This document shows, in pieces, positions 10,836 through 20,950 of a stretch of 64,000 bases of DNA. The stretch spans positions 18,547,755-18,611,754 of the forward strand of contig OX104132.1 of assembly GCA_944470555.2 (NCBI GenBank), written 5' to 3'. The DNA comes from Heterobilharzia americana (taxonomy: Eukaryota; Platyhelminthes; Trematoda; Strigeidida; Schistosomatidae). Numbering within the stretch: the stretch's first letter is position 1; the number at the start of each line of letters is the position of its first letter. Under the pieces are notes generated by a model. The model had not been told where the DNA came from and searched no databases. It saw only the letters and a list, made by a program, of their open reading frames with translations. The position numbers and the translations under genes are program-made.

Positions 10836-11103
10836 CCAATCTCAACCGAGAAACTTCAACGATTCCAAGTTGTACATCTCTTCCTGTTACACAGGATATT
10901 GATACACCAACTATTTATAACCAGACATCTTCATCTTCAGCATCTTTATCATCCTGTTGTCCATCTTGTGGTAGTCAAACAAAATTATTACAGGATCATG
11001 TGGTATTTTTACAAAAACAGCTACAAGCTCAGTATAAAACAAATGATGCTGAATCTAAGCTAAATCAATTACATTCAAGTTCAATTCAATTTTATTGAGA
11101 GAG
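10836..11103 (+). CDS. Exon of unrecognised host gene, frame broken near its end
   Basis: Acceptor tttcatttag; donor GTGAGT after GAGAG. The first two bases complete the codon left open by exon 4881-4969. The frame then runs through a Ser/Thr-rich part, a cysteine cluster (CCPSCG) and a coiled-coil-like stretch LLQDHVVFLQKQLQAQ. It meets an in-frame TGA at 11096-11098, only five bases before the donor. One extra base in the run at 11090-11093 would remove the stop and bring the exon to phase 0, which is what the next exon needs. An assembly error or a real frameshift is therefore likely. An alternative donor at 11003 (GTATTT, phase 0) would also avoid the stop. Protein family unknown. Confidence 0.7.
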
Positions 11104-11215
11104 GTGAGTTATACTCAACAATTAATCTGTCAATTATATGTAGATGTATTTATAAGAGCCCTTTCTAAACTGAATGAATTTTTAGGTGAATGAGGATTTT
11201 AATTTAGAGGTAGTA

Positions 11216-11420
11216 TTCATTATGGATTGACATCAGTTGGAGAACCATTGAAATCTGGGAGCACTGGATAGCTGTTTCGTCTAGTATGGGACTCTTAAGC
11301 AGTACACACCCACGACCTAGCAAGGGATCGAACTCAGGACCTTCAGGTTTCTCGACGAACACGTTAACCATTCAGCCATTGGGTCAGAGTTCAGTGGTTC
11401 ACAGTCTCTGACTTCTCTCA
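11216..11420 (-). repeat. SINE type S1, left arm of long inverted repeat
   Basis: Minus strand carries TGACCCAATGGCTGAATGGTTAACGTG (A-box-like), GAGTTCGATCCC (B-box-like), and CTTAAGAGTCCCATACTAGACGAAACAGC followed by TATCCAGTGCTCCCAG. It forms the outer left part of a palindrome that runs to 11912. Confidence 0.65.
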
Positions 11421-11714
11421 ATTTGCGATATAGCGTAACTAACACCCAAGGCCTACAGATGGGATCCGATTGGTTGACCTCATAGGTCATGACTTCTCAT
11501 TAGAACTTCGTGATATCCATCTAGAAGCATGTCAAAATTAAAATTGCCATCACCTTAAAATACACCATTGTATAATACTCGTTAGTGATCTGCGTTCAGA
11601 TGGACATCTCGAAGTTCTAGTGAGAAGTTATGACCTATGTAGTCAACCCGTCGGAAGGGAAGTGGATGCCTACTGAAGACCTTAGTGGATAGTTGCATTA
11701 TATCGCGAAGTGAC
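11421..11714. repeat. Central part of S1 palindrome
   Basis: Between the two SINE heads, 11421-11530 is the imperfect reverse complement of 11595-11714 (shared phrases TGCGATATAGCGTAAC, GGTTGACCTCATAGGTCATGACTTCTCATTAGAACTTCG and ATATCCATCT). The unpaired centre is about 65 bp. Total arm length with the SINE heads is about 315 bp. Confidence 0.6.
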
Positions 11715-11912
11715 AGAAGTTGGAAACTGCAAACCATTGAACTCTGACCCAGTGGTTGAAATATTTAAGCGTTTTCCACGAGGTCCTGCCTTTGACCCCT
11801 AGTCGGGTCGTGGGTGTGTGCTGCTAAGGAGTCCTATACCAGGATGAAACAGATGTCCAGTGCTCCCAGGTTTTCAATAGTTCTTCAACTGATATCAGTC
11901 CATGACGATTAC
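11715..11912 (+). repeat. SINE type S1, right arm of long inverted repeat
   Basis: Plus strand has TGACCCAGTGGTTGAAATATTTAAGCG, TTTGACCCC, CTAAGGAGTCCTATACCAGGATGAAACAG and TGTCCAGTGCTCCCAGG. It is a diverged reverse complement of 11216-11420. Confidence 0.6.
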
Positions 11913-12335
11913 TACCCCAGAATCTTTCTTTGATGTCTTGAATTGTTCTTGTCATCAGAAAAGTTTTGGTGACCCGTATAAGCTGATGAAAATTTGGCAC
12001 ACAAATAATCTTATTTAATGCCTTATCATCTACGTCTTGGCCTTTTGTATGCGTTATATCATTATGCAACAGTGAATCATGAATACTAAAGATTGATGGT
12101 ATGAATAAAATAAGAATACCTAGTTTTTGATACACTTGGCGTTTGGATTATGTGAGTTAGTTGCTTTGATTGTTGAAATTCAAATGAAAGCTAAAACTTA
12201 CCTGAGGAAGATGTAAATCTAAAATGTGGAATTAGATCTCTCTATATGAAAACCTTAACCAATGAATTTTAAGGAATTTTCTACTTGTGTGTTTCATCAT
12301 TTCAGGTGATAGGCTGTTTCAAGTCGTATAGTAAG

Positions 12336-12480
12336 TGACTTTAAACCCTACCCTAGTAACGTCTAAAATAGCCAATTAGGTTTCTCCATGAAATCACACT
12401 TCAGTTGCACTTTTTGACAGCGAATCGGAGAACCAACCGATCAGGTTGCACATACGTTGTTGAACTATGCTGCTGACTCG
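12336..12480 (+). repeat. Half copy of the foldback repeat found at 27.0-27.5 kb
   Basis: GACTTTAAACCCTACCCTAGTAACGTCTAAAATAGCCAATTAGG matches the arm consensus of the three foldbacks at 27022-27509. The opposite arm is hard to recognise here. Confidence 0.4.
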
Positions 12481-13317
12481 ATAGTAGCTGTTGAGGAAGT
12501 ATAACGGGGACTACGTTGTTGATTGTTTACATAGAAATGGATTATGTGCATAAAGTATGAATTGTCAATGTGGCGTAAAAATGGCCTGCATACTTAACAA
12601 TGAGAAACTAGATGGCTTTATTTTTCATTATCCCAGCTGTCACGAAAAGAAATCTTTGAGAACAGAATTCCATGAAACTCTTCAACAAGTGTTTATTCTA
12701 GTATTACATTAGGTTATTGGTACACTTGTGATATCAACAAGAGCGCTAACGGATATCAGTAAAGTTTCCTCTGTCCAATGGTATCAATACTGTGCGGAGA
12801 TGTCTCTTCTGAAATAATCTCCAGGCTAAACGTCAAGTTTTGAGAAGTAAGTAATATAGGGGAAGTCGAGGAATGTCTCCTTTGGAAATGTAAATATAAC
12901 TGAGGAAGACGAGTTAAACAAGACTGGGTAAGTTACATATATCTTGACGAACCTTAGGTTCTTGTTATGCACAACAGACATTAAAAGAAAGGTCGCTTTA
13001 AATGGATTAAGGATGGATCAGAAGAACGAACCTATCCTACCAGATACAGAAAATAGGTAGGATTATGAAGTGTCATATAAATAGATGGTTAGAGAATATG
13101 TACATACCCTTAAGTGGAATAGCTTACTCCAATCATGTTACTGCTCGGAAGGAGCACTGTACCAGCCCGATATTTAAAGTTAACACAAAAAAAGAGGGTT
13201 GAGAATATATGGAGTCACCTTAAAAGGATCACGAGGGGAAAGGATATGGTGACAATATTGACAGTGGTAAGGTTTCAATGATGATGAATTTACTAAAAAC
13301 TTGGAAATCTTTATTTT
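12481..13317. other. No feature recognised
   Basis: Intronic sequence without a recurring repeat or a supported open frame. Confidence 0.35.
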
Positions 13318-13505
13318 TGTGTTATTGCTTGTATTATACCTTTGTTGATTGGACCGAATTGATCGGTCTCTTTTGGCATATGGGCTCCTGTGCGAATGCC
13401 TCGATGTACCTGTGTAGTCCTAGTTATAGTAAAGGTGGATAATGGCTAGCAGTGGAGCCCAAGATGTTCACTTCGTCCTATTTTGGACTCCTCAGCTGGA
13501 TGTAC
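13318..13505 (-). repeat. Sm-alpha-like SINE with hammerhead motif, left arm
   Basis: On the minus strand 13441-13505 reads ATCCAG-CTGAGGA-GTCC-AAAATA-GGAC-GAA, followed by the cleavage-site side (CTTGGGCTCCACTGC). CTGAGGA satisfies the hammerhead core CUGANGA and GTCC/GGAC gives stem II, but GAAA is GAAG and stem III is poorly paired. 13318-13437 is the reverse complement of about 13532-13650. The layout fits schistosome Sm-alpha elements, which are known to carry hammerhead ribozymes. Confidence 0.65.
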
Positions 13506-13531
13506 CTGCCTCCCAGTGAGTGATACTTTAA

Positions 13532-13826
13532 CTAGAACTACACAGGTAAATCGAGGCATCCGCACAGGAGCCTATATGCCAGTAGAGACCGATTAATTTG
13601 GTCCAGTCAACGACGGTGAAACACAAGCAATAACACTAAAACTATACCTGTCGCACAGGAAAGGGCTATCATGGCTCGGTGGTGTAGTGGATAACGCTCT
13701 GGCGTCTGAAGTGGTCGCTCCCGAGTCCGAACCCCTGTGGGAACAACCCCTCGTCGGGAGACAGGTACATCCAGGTAACTAGTCCTAAATAGGACGAAAT
13801 GCGCATCCTGGATCCCACTGCTAGCC
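13532..13826 (+). repeat. Sm-alpha-like SINE with degraded hammerhead, right arm
   Basis: A tRNA-like head at 13670-13755 (GGCTCGGTGGTGTAGTGGATAAC as A box, GAGTCCGAACCCC as B box) is followed at 13765-13826 by ATCCAG-GTAACTA-GTCC-TAAATA-GGAC-GAAATGCGCATC-CTGGAT-CCCACTGC. Stems II and III and GAAA are perfect, but the CUGANGA box is destroyed (GTAACTA). This RNA would fold but should not cleave. Confidence 0.7.
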
Positions 13827-14084
13827 ACTATCCATCTTTACTATAATCTTTATTTTCCTCGTAATACAGGTTTATAATTTATAGAGAGGATACAATTCCC
13901 ACTGTGTAGTACGATATCCTTTATATACTTGACTCTAACTGGTCAACGTGTACTCAGACGTGACTGACTGACTGCTACCCAAGTTTAGCTTAACTTTATT
14001 TTTATCATTTTGACTATCTGAAACAGTTGTGGTATGACAGATTAGTATTGATTACTGGGTGCTGATTGAAGGTGAAATGAAAAT

Positions 14085-14155
14085 TTGAACCACGGCCGGA
14101 TTCGAACCAGGGACCACCGGGTTTCCAACTTGGTGTTCTCCCAACTCATAGCATG
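14085..14155 (-). repeat. tRNA-like SINE head or tRNA pseudogene
   Basis: The minus strand has GGTTCGAATCCGGCC (perfect B box, complement at about 14095-14110) and an upstream half GTTGGGAGAACACCAAGTTGG. The acceptor stem and A box are not convincing. I see no terminator run, so a functional tRNA is unlikely. Confidence 0.4.
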
Positions 14156-14254
14156 TATGCTCAATGATTGTGCTAATTTCTGCATTGTACATGTTATGTT
14201 TTAACTAAACATTGTCTATTTTATTCATATATTCATTTAATAATTAATAACTAG

Positions 14255-14535
14255 GTTGAAGAATTAAAAGCTTGGAAGGAATCAGTTACACAGACATTAG
14301 CCAATTCTATTAAATCCGTTAACTTTTCATCGAATTCTGTCCAAACTGATTGTAAAGATGTGAGCCAAAATGCTTCAGCCTGTCAGACAGATGAGTTTTC
14401 ATCAAATACACTGATCTATGCTAATTCATCATTAGGAGATGAAGAGAAAAATGGAATAGAAAGTAGACATCAACTAAATAGTCAAGTTTACACTAATTTA
14501 TCTGAACAAAATCATGCGAAAGATAACCATTACAA
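14255..14535 (+). CDS. Exon of unrecognised host gene
   Basis: Acceptor taattaataactag and donor GTATGT. The exon starts in phase 0 (VEELKAWKESVTQ, coiled-coil-like) and ends with two spare bases after NHY. It is rich in Ser, Asn, Gln and Thr and includes SVQTDCKD and SACQTDEF, two similar QTD motifs 15 residues apart. All 93 codons are open. The two spare bases join in frame to the exon at 19694. The downstream 5158-bp intron holds the intact RTE copy. Confidence 0.75.
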
Positions 14536-14929
14536 GTATGTTTCTGTTAGATACAATAATAGTAATGTTACTTTTAGAGTAAAATTATAAAAGATAGTTT
14601 TTACATTTTATGTGGTTTATATTTTTAATGAAGATACTCAGTCTTTCAAGTAATTAATTACTAGGCCTTAATTGATGAGCTTGTTAACCTTGACCAATTG
14701 AATTAGCTTGGACATATGTTGCATTGTCGAGGTGTAATATTAGCCAAATTCTCTGTGAATGGGAAGAAGTCTGAGTTATCAAGTTCAGATGCGGTAAGGT
14801 TCTATGAAATCTTTGATAATTGATATAAGCTATACCCAAAGAGATGTACGCTACCTAGCTCTGAGGCTTTAGAGATGATGGGAATCATATTTTTTAGAAT
14901 CTTAGTGATATGGTTAGACATCAGTGACA

Positions 14930-15145
14930 AAAGCATAAATGTACTCACTCTCTGATGTCTTCTAAAATATTAACACTTTCACTAACTGTCATTTATTTCT
15001 TCTGTCTCCTCCTATACACTTTTGTCTACTTTGATATCACTCTCTTTCTATCCAGTTGTTCTTTGCATTCTCTTATGAAATGTGGTAATGTAAACAGATA
15101 CACTTCTGTGTCACATTTCACGTTGATCTATCTGTTTCATAAATT
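14930..15145 (+). mobile_element. RTE-like LINE 3'-end fragment
   Basis: Matches the RTE 3' UTR seen at 5.9-6.1 kb (TACTTTGATATCACTCTCTTTCTATCCAGTTGTTCTTTGCA ... GAAATGTGG ... CACTTCTGTGTCACATTTCACGTTGATCTATCTGT). Only the terminal 200 bp remain. Confidence 0.6.
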
Positions 15146-16258
15146 GAATCACTAGTTCAAAATCACTTGATTTCGAACCTAACCAACACAATATTATTAA
15201 CCTGTAGGAGTTACTGGTTGTGTTATTATTGCTTAACGTTTGACCAACCCTGCTTAACTCGATATGCTCTAGTATCTGCTTAATCAGTACCTTACTTAAC
15301 GTGTAAGTACTGATAAAGAAACACAAATCGAAAGGACTGGTATTCAGGAATATATTCAAAGAAGCAATATATTTAGTTAGAATAAATGTGATGGTAATTA
15401 TTAGAGAGGAAGTGTTTATCCAACTTATCCGATTAGTATGGCTGAACTAGGGACTCTGAGGATAAGCGTGTTAATCAGCACAAAGCAAGCGCAAGATAGC
15501 GTCGAAGCCTGCTCGGATGCATGCTCATTAAAACAAAGATTAAGGCACTTTAAGCATCCGAAGGGGCAAACTAAAGGTTTATTTAGTTAATTCAATTTAA
15601 TCTATTCATTTTAGCCCTAGTTGCATTTTGGTGCCTGGAAGGTGCACTACAAACCCATCACTTACTAAATGTAGCTAGTGATATACCTCTATTACTTGAG
15701 ACATTTTTCTACTTCACTTTCTCGGCATTATCATTCTTCAGTTTCGAAACAGATCGAGTAATATCAAAGAGAACAAATTACATAGATTCACCTATCTCAT
15801 TTCTCAAATATCACTACCGCTGAGTTGTTGAATAAGTTCAGATAAAAAACCTAACTAACTGCAGGTATTCAAAGTTCTGTGTAAATAAGCTCAACGGTTT
15901 TTCAGTAGATTTAGCAGTTAATTTAAAGAATTCATAGTAAAACAAACAAATTGAACCGATGAACTTCTGTACAAAAGTCTACGTTGATTTCATCTGTCTG
16001 CTTGGATACCTACTATGATTTTACGCTTCATTTTTGCTTATCGTGTATATTACTGGACAGATTAAAATTTAGTCGAGAAGATTTATAGCTCACGATGAAG
16101 ATTATAATTGTTTGATGTTCTCCGAGCTGTATGAAGTAAATCCTGATGATGAAGTCGTCTAAGAACAAGCTTTAAACCTTGAAGAAGGCTAATCAATAAT
16201 CAGATCAAAATGTACCTGTTATATGGGTTTATGTGTGGTACATTGACCTTATCTAAAC
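15146..16258. other. No gene recognised
   Basis: Intronic sequence. A scrap of RTE 3' end lies at about 15950-16010 (TTGAACCGATGAACTTCTGTACAAAAGTCTACGTTGATTTC). Nothing else is supported. Confidence 0.4.
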
Positions 16259-16270
16259 TTGAAGTAATAT

Positions 16271-19200
16271 TATTATTATTAGTCCCTTGGGTTCCTAGTG
16301 GAACATAGGGCTTCAGTAGCACGCCTCCAGTGACCTCTGTTCTCTGAGATCTTTTGAACCTGGTCCCACGACAGCCCAGAAGCTCTCATTTCCTGCTCGC
16401 ACGACCTCCTCCATGTCACCCTTGGACGTCCAACTCGTCGCTTCCCATGGGGATTCCACTCGAGGGCCTGACGCGTGATGTCCTCAGTCGGCCTTCTCAG
16501 TGCATGGCCAATCCATCTCCACTTCTTCCTGCATATTTGTTGCGTGATAGGTTCTTGGTTGGTTCGTTCCCAGAGTTCCTTGTTGCTTATTTTTTCTGGC
16601 CATCTGATCTTCAGCAGCGAGCGTAAGCAGTTGTTGATGAATGTCTGTAGTTTATTGGAAATACCTTTCGTGACGCGCCAAGTCTCTGAGCCATACAAGA
16701 GCACTGACTTGACGTTGGTGTTGAAAATCCGTATCTTGTTCCGCATGCTGAGTGCAGAAGATCTCCACACTGGTTTCAGGCTAATGAATGCCTGTCTTGC
16801 TTTTCCGATTCTGACTTTGACGTCCTCGTCCGTCCCGCCTGTAGTTGAAACAGTGCTTCCTAGATAAGTGAAGGAGGTTACTTCCTTTAAGTTTCTCCCG
16901 TTGACAGTGATTGGAGTTTGTTGTTGTTGTTGATGGTGGTGGTGCGGTATCTTCATCACTTCTGTCTTCTCTATATTCACCTGAAGTCCCGTCTTCGCTG
17001 CCTCTTCTATCAACTTGTTAGTTTTTGCCTGCAGATCTTCAAGTTTATGTGACATTAGGCATAAGTCATCGGCGAAATCCAAGTCTTCTAGGTTCTTTTC
17101 CGTCGTCCAGTGTATCCCCCTCTTCTCGCTGCCTACTGTTTGCTGCATGATCCAGTCCACCACAATAAGGAATATCATGGGGGATAGTAGGCAACCTTGT
17201 TTCACTCCTGTCTTCACTTCAAAGGCATCACTGAGCTTCCCATTGTGGATTACTTGGCATGTGGCATCTTCATATAGTTGTTGAATGAGGCGGATAAAGG
17301 TTTGCGGCACTCCGTAGTAATGAAGCAGCTTCCAAATTACCTCTCGGTCGACGCTGTCAAAGGCCTTCTCAAAGTCGATGAAGTTGAGGTGGAGAGGTGA
17401 TTGCCATTCTATGCTCTGTTCTATGATGATGCGAAGCGTTGCAATTTGGTCTGCACATGATTTGTACTTCCTGAAGCCTGCCTGTTCCGGTCGTAGTTTT
17501 GAATCCAGTGCATCCCTTAGCCTCTCCAGGATGATGCGGCTTAATATTTTACTTGGGGTGGACAGGAGAGTGATTCCGCGCCAGTTCTTGCAAGCACTGA
17601 GGTCTCCCTTCTTCGGCAGTTTGACAAGGTAACCCTTCTTCCAATCGTCAGGTACCTTCTCTTCCTTCCACACCTTCTGCAATAGTGGTGTGAGCATGGC
17701 CGCTGTTGTCTCTGCATCTGTTTTCAGTGCTTCTGGCGGTATTCCATCTGGTCCTGCTGCTTTCCCACATTTCAGTAGCTTTATGGCGTTCAGGACTTCC
17801 ATTTTCGTTGGGGGATTAATGTTCACTTGTAGTTCAGCGGCTGCAGGTGGTATTTCTGGACGAAGTGCAGGTGGTGGTCGATTCAAGAGCTTCTTGAAGT
17901 GGTCGGCCCATCGTTTCCTCTGTTTCTCTTCTTTTGTAATTAAATTTCCTTCTTCATCTTTTATTGGTTTCATCTGTGTTGGTCTCTTCCCTGACAGCAA
18001 CCTGGTTATTTGATACAATGTCGTCAGGTCTCTCTTACCTGCAGCCTGTTCTGCTTCACTTGCCAGTGTTTCGTAGAAGTGTCTTTTGTCGTTGCGTGCA
18101 CTCTTCTTCACTTCTTTGTCCAGTGTTTTATACATTGTGCTCAGTTCCTCTTGTCGTTGAGCATCCTTGCACTGGTTTATCTTCTGCTTCACCATCCTCC
18201 TCTCCTCTATCAGCTTCCAGGTATCCGTCGAGATCCATTCCTTGTCTTCCACCTTCTTCCTTCCTAATACTGTTGTGCAGGTTTCTTTCCACATAGCTTT
18301 CAAAGACTTCCAATGTTCTTCCACACAGGTTTCTTCAGGGATGTTGCTCGATGTCTCCCATTTTGTCTTGATGGCTGCCTTGAAGATCTCCTTTGTAGTT
18401 TCATCCTTCAGTTTCCGAGTGTTGTACTTGAATTGAGGTCTATCACCAGCTTCCTTGAAGGCTTTTAACTTGATTTGGAAGGTTCCTTGCACTAGGTAGT
18501 GGTCTGAACCTACATCTGCTCCTCTTCTTGACCTCGTGTTAAGTAGACTGCGTCTCCATTTTCTTGAGATTGAGATAAAGTCGATTTGATTTTTAGTGTG
18601 TCCATCTGGTGAAATCCATGTCGCTTTGTGGATATCTTTGTGCCTGAACACACTGCCTCCAATCACCAAATCGTTGAATGCGCAGAATTCTGCAAACAAT
18701 TCTCCATTCTCATTCATTTCACCTAGTGCCTCTCGACCCATGGTTAGTTCTCTTCCCGTGTTGTCCCCTCCCAGTTTGGCATTCATGTCGCCCATCAGAA
18801 TTTTGATATCGCCAACTGACGTCTTGTCCAGTGTTGATTGAAGTTGTCTGTAGAAATCCTCCTTTTTCTCTTGCTCTGCATTATTTGTAGGTGCATAACA
18901 TTGTATGATTGTGACCTTTCTTCCTTTTGAGTTGAATCTTGCTGTCATGATCCTGGAGGAGATTGGTTCCCACTGCATGAGAGCCTTCGATGCTCTTGAG
19001 GACATCATGATAGCCACTCCCTCAGTGTGCTCGTGGTTGGCGTCTGGGTGACCGGAGTAGATTATTGATTCTCCAGTTGACAGTTTGGAGAGTCCACTCC
19101 CATTCCATCTGCTTTCGCAAATCCCAAGCACTTCGATGTTATACCTTCTCATCTCCCTTGCAATCTGGGCTGCCTTACTGGGTTCAAACATCGTGCGGAC

Positions 19201-19478
19201 ATTCCATGTCCCCACGTTTACTTTCGCTTTCATCGAGAGAAGACACATCGGCCAATTGGCTTCCCGAAGGCTTTCACCAACTGGCGTCATTTCGCCTCTC
19301 CGATTCCAGCGGGGAATAAGTTTGTTTTCATTTTTTATATTTTGTTTGTGCTTTGAAGTTTCTTTAGCGGTTAGATTTGTTTTACGGGGTAGGGTTGCTA
19401 GCCCTATGCCCAACCTTCCCTCTTTACCCGGGCTTAGGACCGGCTAGTAACTAGTAAACTAGTTAACCAGGCGAGGTT
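16271..19478 (-). mobile_element. RTE-clade LINE family A, nearly intact copy
   Basis: A 3.2-kb non-LTR retrotransposon with a single long ORF and a short 3' repeat tail (TAA/TTA units at 16271-16281). It is bounded by an exact 12-bp direct repeat, TTGAAGTAATAT, at 16259-16270 and 19479-19490, which I read as the target-site duplication. The 5' leader (GGTTAACTAG...AGCCGGTCCTAA...) is shared with the copy at 21442. It lies antisense in an intron of the host gene. A long open frame plus an exact duplication indicate recent insertion. Confidence 0.88.
16279..19413 (-). CDS. RTE LINE polyprotein: AP endonuclease and reverse transcriptase
   Basis: The open frame is 1044 codons. The upstream end at 19413 is a TTG; the first in-frame ATG is codon 42 (19288-19290), giving about 1003 residues, the usual size for RTE elements. 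The N-terminal AP-type endonuclease (about 65-310) shows GTWNVRTM, GICESRW, CYAPT, MGDMNAKLG and SDHYLVQ. The RT (about 560-800) shows AGPDGIPPEALK, GYLVKLPKKGD, NWRGITLLS, IDFEKAFDSVDRE, GVKQGCLLSP and the catalytic FADD (780-783). A run of four His and five Gln (about 823-831) follows. The C-terminal part has LLYGSETWR and RRVGRPRVTWRR. The protein would nick target DNA and copy the element RNA at the nick. No internal stop is seen, so this copy could still be active. Confidence 0.9.
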   Translation of the reverse strand: MGIGLATLPRKTNLTAKETSKHKQNIKNENKLIPRWNRRGEMTPVGESLREANWPMCLLSMKAKVNVGTWNVRTMFEPSKAAQIAREMRRYNIEVLGICESRWNGSGLSKLSTGESIIYSGHPDANHEHTEGVAIMMSSRASKALMQWEPISSRIMTARFNSKGRKVTIIQCYAPTNNAEQEKKEDFYRQLQSTLDKTSVGDIKILMGDMNAKLGGDNTGRELTMGREALGEMNENGELFAEFCAFNDLVIGGSVFRHKDIHKATWISPDGHTKNQIDFISISRKWRRSLLNTRSRRGADVGSDHYLVQGTFQIKLKAFKEAGDRPQFKYNTRKLKDETTKEIFKAAIKTKWETSSNIPEETCVEEHWKSLKAMWKETCTTVLGRKKVEDKEWISTDTWKLIEERRMVKQKINQCKDAQRQEELSTMYKTLDKEVKKSARNDKRHFYETLASEAEQAAGKRDLTTLYQITRLLSGKRPTQMKPIKDEEGNLITKEEKQRKRWADHFKKLLNRPPPALRPEIPPAAAELQVNINPPTKMEVLNAIKLLKCGKAAGPDGIPPEALKTDAETTAAMLTPLLQKVWKEEKVPDDWKKGYLVKLPKKGDLSACKNWRGITLLSTPSKILSRIILERLRDALDSKLRPEQAGFRKYKSCADQIATLRIIIEQSIEWQSPLHLNFIDFEKAFDSVDREVIWKLLHYYGVPQTFIRLIQQLYEDATCQVIHNGKLSDAFEVKTGVKQGCLLSPMIFLIVVDWIMQQTVGSEKRGIHWTTEKNLEDLDFADDLCLMSHKLEDLQAKTNKLIEEAAKTGLQVNIEKTEVMKIPHHHHQQQQQTPITVNGRNLKEVTSFTYLGSTVSTTGGTDEDVKVRIGKARQAFISLKPVWRSSALSMRNKIRIFNTNVKSVLLYGSETWRVTKGISNKLQTFINNCLRSLLKIRWPEKISNKELWERTNQEPITQQICRKKWRWIGHALRRPTEDITRQALEWNPHGKRRVGRPRVTWRRSCEQEMRASGLSWDQVQKISENRGHWRRATEALCSTRNPRD

Positions 19479-19693
19479 TTGAAGTAATATAAGAGATTTT
19501 AATTTCTTTGGATTGCTGTTGATTCGGTCCTTCGTTAAACAGAGTGTTTAAATCCCATTAATCGGGCCAATTATGACCAGTACCGAACTACTTATATCTC
19601 CGCAGAGTGTATATTGCACGCTTTGGTTATATATTAGTTTGTTTATCTAGTATAATATTTTTTATTAGATTTCAATACATTTCCCCTATTTAG

Positions 19694-20069
19694 CTCTCGC
19701 AATAATAATTCGGATAATCAGTCAGTCACCAATATACCTGAACATAATGCAAAGGAAGAACAGTGTAAAGTTTCTGAATCGGATAATACACATAAAGAAG
19801 CAACTTTATCTACCAGCAGCTCTACTATGGAATACTCTGAAGTATCAGAATTACGTAATACCCTACGTGTTATTGACAACGTCAATAAAGAAAATAACCT
19901 GTCACCTTCAAATAACAATCTAGATGATACTATGCAACTGTCAACATCAGAAAACACTTCTAACATTATGTTAGATCATCAAAGCGTTCCATACAATATT
20001 CCTACTGATTCTTTTGATGGTTTAGAAGATTTTACGGATTTAGAGCTTGTACGACAAGCAGCTTTACGG
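19694..20069 (+). CDS. Exon of unrecognised host gene
   Basis: Acceptor ttcccctatttag, donor GTATGA. One base completes the Asn codon from exon 14255-14535, then 125 codons run open to phase 0. Composition is Asn/Ser/Glu-rich and probably disordered (SRNNNSDNQSVTNIPEHN; VSESDNTHKEATLSTSSS), with a more hydrophobic end (FDGLEDFTDLELVRQAALR) that may be a short helix. No family is recognised. The fit of frame and phase on both sides is strong support. Confidence 0.75.
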
Positions 20070-20860
20070 GTATGATCTTCTACTTTAGAATTCATTTGAT
20101 TGGTCAGTCGATTTTTTTCGTTCTTAAAATTTATTTAAAATATGACCTGTAGACACATTCACAAGATCAAATTCTTGGTTATCTTTCTTGGTAGAAAACA
20201 GCTGAGAAATAGTTTTGATAACCGAAACCTTTTCAATCGAACCAACTTCAGTTCTTAGAAAAATCCCCTGCAATTTGATAAATTCCTCAGAACCAAATGG
20301 TGATGATGGTGACTGTTGTTCTTTTACAACATTCAGTAGATAAGCTTACAAGGGATGGCTCTATATATGTTGATCAACTTTATGTTAGAATCTGAAGTAA
20401 TATCCGAATTTTATTTTGCTGAATGTTTTTTTTTGAAAATGAACACCCAGTGGTTCGCTTCAAACATCTCTGATATGGAAGGGACAGCAGACACGTCTAA
20501 AAAACTGGACTCCGTTGATTAGGAAGAGAAATCTTAATAATTTACCATCAAACAGCGGAAGAATGAGCATAGATAAAACAATTGATGATGAATTGGAGTG
20601 ACTTTGACTAGCACTCATGCGACTACTATCTGAGATAGCCATGGTTTGGTAGACTTTTATTGATACTGGGTGATATGGCTATCTCAAATAGTCAAATTGA
20701 TGATCGGTATCATGCTCCCCCTCTCCAATTTAGGATGATTTGAATAAGGATGAGAAGTTCTGGCTGTACAGCGATGAACGAATAGTAACGCGTCGCAAAT
20801 TCACATGGTAGCCGGGCAAAACCCTTTGGGATTGAAGAGAAATAAAGATCAGGTTAGCAG
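20070..20860. other. No gene recognised
   Basis: Start of the last intron (20070-24478) of the host gene. I see no recurring repeat or convincing open frame. Confidence 0.35.
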
Positions 20861-20861
20861 G

Positions 20862-20950
20862 TGGGTTTCGTTGCTCAGGTGTTAGAGTGCCGAGCCAGTA
20901 ACCTTGGGGGTCTCTGGTTCGAATCCTGCCGCAAACAAGATTTCACTCCA
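20862..20950 (+). repeat. tRNA-like sequence, probably a SINE head
   Basis: TTGCTCAGGTGTTAGAGTGCCGAGCC (A-box-like) is followed by TCTCTGGTTCGAATCCTGCCGC (perfect B box). The ends GTTTCG/CGCAAAC pair partly, as in an acceptor stem. No T-run terminator follows directly. A decayed tRNA gene is the alternative. Confidence 0.4.

Noticed and set aside
16354..19447. Plus-strand ORFs across the intact RTE copy
   Set aside because: They are antisense shadows of the 1044-codon RTE frame.
20862..20950. A functional tRNA gene
   Set aside because: Perfect B box but incomplete acceptor pairing, no clear anticodon stem and no T-run terminator.
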